From Elmis aenea (lineage: Eukaryota; Arthropoda; Insecta; Coleoptera; Elmidae): a stretch of DNA of 64,000 bases. Positions within the stretch are counted from its first letter, which is position 1. Every line of letters begins with the position of its first letter. This document shows positions 1 to 11,800 of the stretch, piece by piece. The stretch spans positions 53,282,108-53,346,107 of the forward strand of contig OX393577.1 in NCBI GenBank assembly GCA_947652605.1. Reading direction: 5' to 3'. A model generated the notes under the pieces. The model was not told the origin of the DNA. It did not search any database and worked only from the letters and a program-made list of their open reading frames with translations. Made by a program: the position numbers and the translations under genes.

Positions 1-338
1 CTTTCTATACTTATTTTTTAATTAAGCATACATTTTTTTTTTATAAAAAAACCTACAAGGTCTGTCACAAAAGTAACCGAACTTTGTACAAATACACAAA
101 ACTAGTGGCACCATCTATACAAAAATTTTGTTATCGAGAAATACATCTGACATTGATATTTTCTGTAAACTTTATGCCATTCGGATCATTAGCAGCCAAG
201 TTATAGTGCCCAAAGTGATACTATATTTTGTACAATGGTCAGAAAAGACGTTCGAACAAAAAAGCAACATTAAGTTTTATGTTTGTGTAGAATAACGGGA
301 TAGTGGTCCTTGGGTGTATAAAGAAAACTCTTTACATC

Positions 339-381
339 AGCTATATATTTCGGATCTTTATTTGATCCTTCATCAGTAGCT
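339..381 (-). ncRNA. Hammerhead-ribozyme-like core, left arm copy
   Basis: This is the exact inverse of the motif at 641-683, read on the minus strand: flanking stem AGCTA/TAGCT, CTGATGA box, GGATC/GATCC hairpin, GAAA box, then TATA before the closing stem strand. One extra A follows the CTGATGA box, which is not ideal for a hammerhead. Activity is inferred only. Confidence 0.35.
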
Positions 382-640
382 ATAACATAATGAATTTTTC
401 TTTATTAATTTCAATTTTTAACTTTTCAATTTAACTTTTAATTCAAGGAAAAACCACATGTGCCGACGATTATAAATTTAAGCAAATTTTAATGAAGTAC
501 CTTCCATAATTTTAACCATTTCACCTTCGAGAATTTTCAATGTTCACCTTATTACTGCTTTCGATCATCCTCGCTCATCGGTGAGTAACACCTTATTAGA
601 CTCCTAACTTAAATTTTAAGGACACTGTTCATTATGTTAT

Positions 641-683
641 AGCTACTGATGAAGGATCAAATAAAGATCCGAAATATATAGCT
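641..683 (+). ncRNA. Hammerhead-ribozyme-like core, right arm copy
   Basis: In order: AGCTA (641-645), CTGATGA (646-652), an unpaired A (653), GGATC (654-658), a 7-nt loop, GATCC (666-670), GAAA (671-674), TATA (675-678) and TAGCT (679-683). AGCTA pairs with TAGCT and GGATC with GATCC. The conserved boxes are in hammerhead order, with an AUA cleavage triplet and a minimal palindromic stem III, as known for ribozymes of Penelope-type elements. The unpaired A argues for caution. Confidence 0.4.
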
Positions 684-957
684 CTAAAATGTTCGGTCAT
701 TTTTGCGACAGACCTTGTATATTACATGTAGTTCTATTTTTATAAACAAAGAAATTATAATAAATTTTCAAAAACGACGAAAATTAATTTTTTGTTGGTG
801 GTGCCAAAAGGAAAGTGATATAAAACATCTTGAACACGGTGTCTATATCTCAAAAAAAAAAAAAAAAAAAAAAAACAACCCAAGCGACCTAAATCGAAAC
901 CTATTATGGCATCACTCAAAATACACGGTAAAACATTCAAATTTGGTCCACCCTGTA

Positions 958-1820
958 CTTGTGTTTTATTGATTTGACTAAAGGCTTTGATAGGGTGCCA
1001 TGGAAAAATATTTGGAGGATATTGAGAAAAAGTAACATGGGTGATGGATAAATAACCGCAATTGAGAGTTTATATAAGAGTAGTAGAAATCATATGTGGA
1101 CCCACAGTGGAAGTAAGACTTTAAATCCAGTGCTTTTTATAACACTAATGGATAAGATAATTAAGGAGTGCAAAAAAAATTCAAAGAAATGCTGATAGGG
1201 ATGGAATAAACTGAAACCAATATCTTTAACAGAACTGGCCTTGGCTGATGATGTGATGCTATATGCTAAAAATGAAAAGTAAATTTAAAATGTTTAGGAA
1301 CGATAATTGCAGAGAACGGTAAATTGGAAGAAAAGCTTAAATACAGAATAGCTGCAGCGATGAAATTTTACCATGCCACTAACAAATGCTTGATAAGTAA
1401 GATAAGAAAAGATAAGAATACCAATTCTTATAGTTCAGAAACTTGAGCACTAACAAGAAAGGAAAAACAAAGGATGCAGAGGCAGGAGATTTTTGAAAAG
1501 AATTGAAGGATGTAGACTAATTGATAAGATTAGCAAGATAAAATCAGAAAAAACCTAGGAGTGACAGACCTATATAAAAAGATGGGACATCTACTGCACA
1601 TGCCAGAAAGCAGGTATGCAAAAATGGGATTAAAAACGAAGTTTGAGAGATAAAGGAAGACCAAAAACAAAATGGGAAAACGAAGTGACACATAGACTAG
1701 AGGAAAAAGGAGTCAGCTGGAGAGATGTGCCACAGTTAGCCAATAATAGACAGGGATGGAAAAACATAATTAACAACTAAGAAAACATCTCAACACTGAA
1801 AGGTACCACAAGACCAAAGA
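958..1820 (+). pseudogene. Degenerate RTE-like reverse transcriptase fragment
   Basis: Conceptual translation gives a FIDLTKAFDRVPW motif near the start, an ADD remnant near 1245 and C-terminal RTE-type sequence (RKP-like basic stretch, KMGHLLHMPE, EEKGVSWRDVPQ) to about 1780. Many stops and shifts break it. It is a relative of the better copy at 60257-61415. Its 3' tail continues after the inserted element at 1825-2433, at 2438-2455. Confidence 0.75.
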
Positions 1821-1824
1821 TTAA

Positions 1825-2433
1825 CCTCTTAAGTGGCCACGGCCGCTGAGCGCAAGGCCTTGCACAGCGACACGAACTCTAGACCGCTCGCGAGTATTTA
1901 CGTCATATCCATTGCATGAAAAATTTCGTTCGTCATATTCATTGTATTGAAAATATGAATTAAAAAATTAATAAAACGTAAGAATTATTTAAAATTTTAC
2001 TTTTTTATAGTATATACAACATATTATATCACACAACAATGCATAATTATCCATTTGGCATGTTTTTAAAAATATTACAAAACAGTACAAAGTTTTCAAA
2101 AATTTAATTTTTGGTATGAAAATCTTTAAAGCAAGGTTCAGGGCAAGGCCCGTGCTGCAAAGTGCACACCAATAATGAATTTCTTTTCTTATTACTTTTT
2201 TGAAGCACAGAACATGTAAATGTCGGCAAGTGGCGCTGTAAACGTTTTCGAACAAACAAAATACATGACGTCATAAAGTGATCCTATATGTAATGGCCGG
2301 AGCAAAGCAAGCGTACGTTTTCGTCAAATACAATAAGATATACACAATTTTACACAAAGCGAATATGTACGGCATAGTCGCTATTCATGACCAAGGCCGA
2401 TGACGATTATATTCGGCATAACAGCTTAAGAGG
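1825..2433. mobile_element. piggyBac-like non-autonomous element in a TTAA site
   Basis: TTAA lies directly outside both ends (1821-1824 and 2434-2437), and the termini are inverted CCTCTTAAG. The surrounding RTE tail matches the uninterrupted tail at 61370-61400, which carries a single TTAA at the equivalent place (61386-61389). No transposase frame is present in the roughly 609 bp. Confidence 0.75.
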
Positions 2434-2695
2434 TTAAGAAGAAGAAATGATGCGAGGAAGTTTAATAAAAATCTTGTAATTCAAAGATTCAAACAACGGT
2501 AATCATTCAGTAAATGGCATGCACCAGCTCTTAGCACTATTTGCTCCACTTTAACATACCCGAACGCTCCCTACAGCTGCACTTTTCGCTTCTCAAAAAA
2601 TAAAATTAATAGTACATATTTATAACTTTTTGAAGAGCGCAAGCTTACAATCTATTGTAATATGTAATACAAAATAAAAATAAATGCATACTTAC

Positions 2696-2879
2696 ACCAC
2701 GTAGTTGGAGGAACCGTATAAGGTACTGGAAAAATTCTTCATCACTCATATTCTCTTTTAAGGATTTAAAATATCTGCAAGTGAAATTAGCTGCAGCAGA
2801 TGCTAAAGGATATGACTTGTAATGAAACGTTAGTTGCATGATAGCATTCCGTATTGGAATGGAGATAGACCTCGGATAA
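2696..2879 (-). CDS. STAG-like gene, exon 8 (last one in the window)
   Basis: It encodes a helical repeat with YPLASAAANFTCRYFKSL and EFFQYLIRFLQLRG, corresponding to the STAG AHRPVAVAAGEFL and following region. It ends in phase 0 at GTAAGT. No further exon was recognised in 1-2695, so the rest lies beyond the left edge. Confidence 0.85.
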
Positions 2880-5800
2880 CTAAAAACAAATACATTCAAA
2901 GTTGAGATCAATTAAATAATGACATAAAACTAATGTTGCAAACACTGTAATGTTATTTAGCATTAGACGAAAAAAGCCACTTTTACTTTAATAACAAAAC
3001 GACCTGAAATTCACTATACAGGGTGACTGATTGGAACTGTGCATTACAAATACGGGGTTGCGCAAAAGCATGGAAACAGTATGGATACAGAACAGATAAA
3101 TATCTAGAATACTATTGCAGATATAACAATGAAATTTTGTATTTTACCGTTGTGGTATTTTTCGTATTCAATGAAAATATTAAGGTTGCAATACGACTTC
3201 CGGTTCAATCGGAAACGGACCAAACTTTGAAATTTTAAATAGAACACCCTGTATATTTTTACATTTATGGATTCCTCTTAAAATTTAGTTAAAAAAATGT
3301 ACAAGTTTATATGGGTCTAAAGTCAACCGTTTTCGTAAAATTTACATTTTTATGAAACTTTTTAGCGATACAGCAATTTCATTTTTTTTTACATTTAAGT
3401 TCTTTAAAAAGGTTGTAGAATTTCGTTTGAAAATTAGATTAACAATTGATTTATTAACAATTTGCACCAGCTACATTTTAAAAATATTATACAGGGTGTT
3501 TTTTACACTAGGTCAAACTAATGAAACTTTAAACATCCATTACTCATTTTTCTTAAATACAACACCCTATATGTTTTTACATAGTCTTGTGGACAACGTG
3601 ATTGTCTTTCAGAAACATTGACCATGTTTTATACCTAAAACTGATTTTTTACGAGATATCGCGATTCTATTGTAAATTATTAGGGCAACGTAATTTTTCG
3701 AGTAGGCTATGAAGGTAGACAGAGGTAATTTTGAAACAACTGAAAGATAAAAACAAAAAAGTTATATTATCTTTTCCTCACTTATTTTCGACATTTCTAA
3801 TACTGTAGATGTAATTTTACCATTTTTTTTTTTACATTTACTGCTGTATCGCTGAAAATTTTCATTAAAATGTAAATTTTACGAAAACAGTTGACTTTAG
3901 ACCCATACAAACTTATACATTTTTTATGCTACATTTTTAGAGGTATTCAAAAATGTAAAAATATACAAGGTGTACTATTTAAAATTTCAAAGTTTGAGTC
4001 CGTTTCCGATTGAACCGGAAGTCGTATAGTAACCTTAATATTTTTATTGAATCCGAAAAATACCAAAACTGTTAGATACAAAATTTTATTGTTATATCTG
4101 CAATAGTATTCAAGATATTTTTTTTTATATTCTTGCTGCATCTAGATAATACAATAAGTTTAAAAAAAAAAAAACAAGTAAGGTACTACGTGGTACGTAC
4201 GTGTAAATAACAACTGTATATATTTCCACAGCACAAATCGCAACATTATAGTCAACATCGAAAATTCTGTTTCCAATAGTATTCAACACGGCTTCTGCGA
4301 TGTTTACCAAAAAGGAATGATATTTTACAGTTTCTAGGATGTGCTTCCAAGTTTGCAAAGCATTCAGTCTTACTTTCTTTGACTAAAAACAAATTTAGAA
4401 AACAAAATTTTATATTTTACACACAAAATTACTCAGGTTCCCCCATTTAACACGTTGGCGACGATGACACCCGCCGGTAGATCACACACATAATCCTGGG
4501 ACGCTGAGACCTGCCTGCGGTCTCAAGTCGTATTTTACTAAATGAAAATGTACAGGGTGGACCAAATTCGAATGTTTTACCGCAATAGATAGCGAAAATC
4601 TGATTTCGGTCTCTTGGGCTATTTTTTTGAGAAAATAACGCCTATGCAATCAGATTTTTTCTATCGGATTTCATTTTGGCACTACAGACGAAAAATGAAA
4701 TTTCATCATTTTTGAAAATTTGCGATAACAAATGTTATTTAGGTTTTTTATACAGATTTGTATGCTTAATTTAAAAAGAAAAGTAATTTTGTTTTAGCTA
4801 TCTTGACTTTCGAGATATGACGTAAACTTGTATATTTTAAAATGGAAACCCTAGTCGGCCATGACTGTATGTGAAAGAGTATTATTTTACCTTTTCAAAA
4901 ATATATAGTTTTATATATTTGTTGCAAAAAATAACCGAGATATGGCCACTTTTGTAAAAATTCGATCATCAAAGTTTGCCGTGATTTCGTAAACAAGTGA
5001 TGTTTGCAATTATTAAACAACTAAACGTCATTTTGAAGTACATTTGTCAACTTTAAAGCAAATCCGTGTGTTTTTTTGTATTTTATAACTGTTTATTGTG
5101 CTAAATTTGAACTTTTTGAAAAGTTTAATGTCAGAATATTACTTTGTAAGTGATAAAAACGTAGCGGTTGCTGCACAATTTACTTGGCAATGACGTTTAG
5201 TTGTTTAATTATCGCGAACATCACTTGTTTACGAAATCATGGCAAACTTTGATAAAACGTTTTTACAAAATTGGCCACTCTCGTTATTTTTTGCAACAAA
5301 TATATAAAACTATATATATTTGAAAAGCTAAAAAAATACTCTTTCACATACAGTCATGGCCGACTAGGGTTTCCATTTAAAAATATATAAGTTTACGCCA
5401 TCATATCTCGAAAGTCAAGATAGCTAAAACAAAATTACTTTTGTTTTTAAATTAAGCATAAAAATCTGTATAAAAAACCTACATAACATTTTGTTCTAGT
5501 TTAATAAATAAAGAAGTTATAGCAAATTTTCAAAAATGATGAAATTTCATTTTTCATCTGTAGTGCCAAAATGGAATTCGATAGAAAAAATCTGATTGCA
5601 TAGGCGTTATTTTCTCAAAAAAATAGCCCAAGTGACCAAAATCAGATTTTCGCTATCTATTGCGGTAACCGAGATACCCGGAAAACATTCGAGTTTGGTC
5701 CACCCTGTACTGTGTGTCGTTCACAGGTTATGCTTTTATGCTTTCTGATTCGTCTATACAGAAGGCAAAGTAACTAGTGTGACCTGCATATGGGTTTCAA

Positions 5801-8800
5801 AAGCTAGAGATATTAGGAAGTTTAATTAATACGGTACAAAGTGGTCAGGAGTTTCTTGATTTTTCGCTCCGTCCCTAGCGAATGCACACTGAATACAATA
5901 CGCTGTCGCCAACGTGTTAAATAATATTTGCTATTTATAGGTGATAATGAGGGAAGAACATATTTTTCTTTATTTTCGCAACACTGCACAACTTTGAGCA
6001 TTTGAAATTTTGCTATAGAAACCCTCAGTTAAAGATATTCTTAAGTTGCATATTATTTATATAAAATTTTAAGAAACCAGACTCCGCAATATTTATTAAA
6101 TTTTTCCAAAAAAAGCAGAAATGCTAACCACATTGAAAATGCAAATGAAGAATCTTATGTAGTTTTTGATTCTGAACAATTTTTATGTTTACACTTTTGT
6201 CGTGAAATAATCAGGGGCACTAATATTTGAAACTATTAAATTTTGCGTGGTGAATTCCTTTGCACGATACTCTGAGTGAACACTGTGTATGTATACAGGG
6301 TGATCGATTGAAACCGGTCCTTAAAAATATATGAAGAATGAAAAAGGGTATGGATCTGAAATTTTGGTTATGACCATAATGGCATATGATCTGTTTACTA
6401 AAAATATTTTCAATATGGCGACACTTCCGGAAATACCGGAAGTTGACGTCTACTTTCTTATTTCAAATACAATGGTCTATTTTTTATTGCGTATTTGGAT
6501 TTAAAACGTTATTTTAGAGGGAATTTTAGTAGCATTTCCTATACCCAAGTGCAGTCATATTTTTAGATTTTTGGACTTCTTTGAAAACTTTTTGATTTTC
6601 ATCATGATGCTTAATATTATCTAACGCCACCATTTTTGAAGAAAAAACGCTTAAATTTAGACCATGCCTAGAAGAAACCTTGGAGTACATCCTGAAATTT
6701 TTGCAATCGATGCATTACTTACAGGGTGTCCAAAATTTAATTTTCTTTTAATACAACTTCAGATCACTAAAACTCGTTTTTTTCAAATACAATACCCAAA
6801 CTTTTTTTTCATTTTCTAATGCAAAATTACATTCTGCATCAATCTGTATTAGCGTTTCCTATGCATATCTGCAACAATTTTCGAGTTATTAAGAATTTTT
6901 GATAAAGTTAAGAGAAATTGCAATATTTTTAAATAGTAATCCTTGGAAATGAAAACAAATGCCAATATTAATAATTGTAAACCACTTTTATTGCGTTTGT
7001 CTGAAGTGTCCATAATAATGGAATATCAAGAGTTTTCAAACACGGATATTTTGAATTTATTTTACATTCATAGACAATATCACAAGATTATTGAAAGTGC
7101 GAATGTATAGTTGTGCATTTTTAATGTAGCTTGTACAGCATAGTATGTTAAACCCGAGTCTTGCGCTGCCAATCGAATTGACCGCAGAGGATGGTCATTA
7201 AAATATCTTAGGATATTTACTTCGTAAGTTTCATTATTTGTCACACGCTTAGGTCGAATACTAGCAGATTTCGTTCTTCTAAATTGCAAAAAATATGATT
7301 TCTGTCTGGTCATTACAGTCAAATGAGGATACCTCTCACTGAACACAATAATCTTGCGACATTCTGCATGAATATAAAATAAGTTCAAAATATTCGTGTT
7401 TGAATTCCCTTGATTCTCCATTTTTATGGATGCTTCAGACAAACGTGATAAAAGTGGTTGATGGTTATTAATGTTGGCATTTGTTGTCATTCCCAAGGCT
7501 TACTACTTAAAAATGTTGCAATTTCTCTTAACTTTATCAAAAGTTCTTAATAACTCGAAAATTGTTGAAGATAGGTATAGGAAACGCTAATACAAATTGA
7601 CGTAGAATTTAATTTTGCATTAGAAAATGAAAAAAAAGTTTGGGCTTTGTATTTGAAAAAAACGAGTTTTAGTGGTCTGAAGTTGTATTAAAAGAAAATT
7701 AAATTTTGGACACCCTGTAAGTAATGCATCGATTGCAAAAATTCCAGGATGTACTCCAAGGTTTATTCTAGCTATGGTTTAAATTTGAGCGTTTTTTCTT
7801 CAAAAATGGCGGCGTTAGATAATATTAAGCATCACGATGAAAATCAAAAGATTTTCAAAAAAGTTCAAACATCTAAAAAATGAACTGCACTTGGGTAAAA
7901 AGAATGCTAATAAAACTTCCTCTAAAATAACGTTTTAAATCCAAATACACAATAAAAAATAGACCATAGTACTTGAAATGAGAAAGTAGACGTCAACTTC
8001 AGGTATTTCCGGAAGTGTCGCCATATTGAAACTATTTTCAATAAACACATCAGATGCCATTATGGTCATAACCAAAATTTCAGATCCATATCCTCTTTCA
8101 TTCTTTATATATTTTTAAGTACCGGTCTCAATCAATCACCCTGTATGTTACTGTAAAAGCCTGAAATTCGGTAAATCCTGGCATTTACTATTAGAGGTGG
8201 TAGAAGTCTGAAATTAGCTTCATTTCCGTTTTTAACTAAAAATTAACCAACTGTTAACCTGATCCTCTCTATTACTGACCAAACGAACGAGGGTCAGCTA
8301 AAAGTTAGTTTTTGTAATGAAAACAAACGTGAAATCCTGAAGTGGAAACGTTTACAAGTTTAGCTTCATTTTTTATTTAAAAAACGCTTCATTCAAACCT
8401 ATTACTGACCAAACGAACGATGGTCACGTTAAAAGTTTGTTAAAGCTTTTTTTAAAATAATAAAAAAAAAAAAAACGAAAAAGAAACATTTACAAGCTCT
8501 TTCGTACTTTTACCATCTCACTTTGATAAACGCTAGAATTTACCAGTAAAACCTAAAATTCACCAATTTTCGGGCTGCTATTGTAACATAATACATTGGT
8601 ATAAATGGAAACATCGATCAAATTGCAGGTAATTGAAAGTCTGTGAATTTGTAACCTCTACTTACTGTATCTTCAACAAAACGCATTAACTGTTTCATAC
8701 ATGAAAAGTATCTATCTGGATAACTACTGAACCATTGCCATATTTCTGAAGCACAAACAGCTCTCATATCATCCAATGCTGAATCATCCAAACAACTATG

Positions 8801-11800
8801 ACGAAAGTTAAAGTTACCTTAATGTTTTCAATAATATAGCAATAAATAAACATACCAATTCTTTTTAAAAATTTTATTAAAATATCCAAGGAATTGGCTA
8901 ACTTGTTGTTCATCTTCAGTAAATTCTTGTATTTGCTCTTTACATCTCACATATTGTGAGTCATTTAAAATATTTTCCATGTTGTTTTTATTTATAATAG
9001 ATAGCAGATCATTTTTTCTGCCCACAATTTGGAAAAAAATGCGCACTAGAGCAGTAATCACTTTTACAGCTTAAAAAAAAAAGGATTAATTATAATTATA
9101 GAACAACGGAAACAAAAAATATTTAGGAAAAGATATTCTATAATTTATTTATAAATCAGTATCTATAATCCACCCCGTAAAAATCTGAATACAAATTGAT
9201 CTACTTAATGAATACCAGGGTTGATAAAAAACATGATTTAAAAAAAATATATTAAAAATCACTGAACCGAACTCGGTGGCTGGTTGGTATGCAACCTTCC
9301 GAGTTAATCGGGAGGTCGTGGGTTCGAATCCCACGGCCGTCTGTCATCGTAGAGGTTTCAGGTGGTTCCCTCTACCTACTATAGGCAAATGCTGTGACAG
9401 TACTTCCACCTACCCTTACCTTACCCACCCTTTCCTTGTTCCCCGCCCCCTCCTCCCGGACGCTAGTGACCATAGATGTCGAAGCGTCCTTAAACACTCA
9501 ATTTAAAAATCACTGATTTTTAAAAATTTCATTATGCATAATTACAAATTGATTAAATTGTAATTATATGTACCTACTCCAGACGCAAAAGAATATAATA
9601 AGTAAACTAAAGCAACATTACAATGAAAAAAAGTTTAATATTTAAAAAAAATTAAGCTGATCTAATAGTTATGTTCATAAAATCATAGCCTCTTACAGTA
9701 ACTCTAATTATTAATTTATTTTTGACTTTTCACTTTTTAAATATTTAAAAAAATGTTACCGCGGTTGAGTGGTGGAAGTCCCAGAAGGACGTTCCTGACA
9801 TTGCAACAATTTTACCAATAGTACAACAATAACCATGCAGTGTCGCTTCATCTGCATCGGTTGAACGAGTGTTTTCGTCTTTCGGTTTGATACACTCAAA
9901 TTTACGGAACCGGTTGGGTATTGAAAAAGCAGGAAAATTAGTATTTCTCTTTAAATATTATAATAATAATTACTGATTAAAATCGTGATTTCGAAAACCA
10001 ATGTTATCTTTTTTTTAAAATTAGCAATAGGTACATACAGTGTGTCCAAAAAGTAACGTAACGGATCAATATCTTGTCTCGTGACAACTTTACGAAAAAA
10101 AGTTTCATACATATGTTGTTTGTGGTAATTTACTACATAACCTTAAATTATTTTCAACTATACTATATTGTTTTTTGATGAAAACTAATTTGTAATCAGG
10201 TAAAAAATATCGCTTAAGATGAAAACTAAACTTTACTTGACATTTAAAACAAATTATCGAGATATTTCCAAAACCTACTAATTAATTTCTATTAAATATT
10301 TTGTTTGTGGCCATTAATTAACTTGAAAACCGCAATAACTCGAGAAATCTCAATTTTAGACATTATAGACCTTTTTAAGTTTTGCACAATACTGTCACGC
10401 ATTTGTAGTTTTTAATTTAAAATCGGATTTTACTGTACTTTAAAAATATATAATGCACCAATTAATGGAATGTTGCTATTTTGCAGACATGTAGTTTTAA
10501 CCAACACACCCTCCCCCAATAAATCTGCTAAACTTAGGTTTTACTGCATTTGTAAAGGACTTAAATTACTCACCAATGACTACAGAAGTATGACGAATCG
10601 ATCGTATATTGCTAAGAGACATGTTTTTAATAAAAAAAGCCACATCCATGATAAAACTTCTATCATAGAGAATTTTTGTTCTATGAGCTTGTTTGAAAAC
10701 ATTCATGACAAAATCACAAATAAGATCTTGAGCATGTCTACACCATTCAGTTGAGCCTCTAAATAAATATTTTCCAGGATACTTAAAAAGAAATAAAAAT
10801 TATATTATAAAGTTACAAGTCAATGTATTTTTGATTTTAAGTTATTAATGGACCAAATAGAGGGTTCGGAATAAGTCATCACTTAATAAAGTACAGGGTG
10901 GCCTATTTTCGATGCCCGTACAGGGTATCTCAGTTATTATCAGAGATAGAAAAAAACTAAGTACGTAGTCTCGATTTATTTTTTCGAGACAAATTCATTG
11001 CCGTAAACAGATTTTTGATATCTTTTTTAATTTTCGAAATATAGCCAAAAACCGATTTTTGGCAATTTTCAAAAATGTTAAATATCTCGTTTAAACGAAA
11101 AGATAGAAAAAAACTTTATAGACATTTTTGGCATGATTTTTTGTGCTTAATAAGATAGCGATGTTCAATTGTTTTTTACTCATATCAATGCCGATATGTT
11201 ACACCTAACTTTCTTATTTTAAATGGCAACCATAAGCAAATTATATACAGGGTGTACCCGTTATCACCGCGAATATTTTAAGTGGTGATAGAGGACCTTT
11301 TTCTAAGAAAAAATTTCAAGTACAATTTTTTCCTAAAATCAAATGCTAAGCTGATATCAACACTACTTGATTTTTTTACACTTCTGCATTTATAAGACTC
11401 TGTAGCCGAAAATATCAATTTTATCGTAAAATACCTTAAAGTTTTTTAATAGAGCATGAAATTCTCTACAAAATTAGTTCTATTTATTTTTTGTCTACAG
11501 GCAATGGTTTGAGAGTTATAAAGCAGTTTATACAAAAAAATTTACAAAATTTACAAAATTTACAAAATTTAATTGTTTCTTAGACTTTGCAACCGCTGTA
11601 TCTTTAAAACGAAAGGTTGTACAAAAAAACCGACGGCCCATTCCGGACAGCAAATTTTATGCGCTACAACTTTAGTCTAGTAAAATTTTTTGAAAATCAA
11701 ACCGTTTTTCCTGAAAAGCTGAAAATAAGGAATAGAGTGCAAAAACAAAATTTCCTACAAATATTGTTTTGTATTTAAAAATGCTTTTAAAGAGAGTGCG

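Larger units (their letters stand above)
56..717. mobile_element. TA-flanked element with CAAGGTCTGTC-type inverted ends
   Basis: The left end reads CAAGGTCTGTC and the right end is its reverse complement with one mismatch. TA lies directly outside both ends (54-55 and 718-719), as expected for Tc1/mariner-type insertion. The interior holds a strong inverted repeat (339-390 against 632-683) but no open frame of note. Confidence 0.6.
1..955 (+). mobile_element. Fragment of a TA-flanked CAGGGTG fold-back family, interrupted by another element
   Basis: The ends of this stretch (1-55 and 720-955) match the right arm of the fold-back at 4553-5707, including the closing CACCCTG at 949-955. The copy is split at a TA by the element at 56-717. 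It also contains a pure A run near 852-874. No coding potential is evident. Confidence 0.6.
6296..8143. mobile_element. Fold-back element carrying transposase head sequence in both arms
   Basis: The element runs from CAGGGTGATCGATTG (6296) to its inverse ending CACCCTG (8143), with TA outside each end. Arms of about 800 bp are inverse copies. Each arm contains the 5' coding part of a Tc1/mariner-superfamily transposase (6949-7110 plus, 7080-7496 minus), and the centre continues the minus-strand copy. Confidence 0.85.

Noticed and set aside
4125..4200. Extension of STAG-like exon 7 past the donor to a later stop
   Set aside because: The family alignment ends at the GTACGT donor and exon 8 continues in the right phase.
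9266..9340. A tRNA gene
   Set aside because: The B box and T arm are good, but no 7-bp acceptor stem or proper anticodon arm forms, and the unit is a 237-bp element with its own target duplication, so it is a SINE head.
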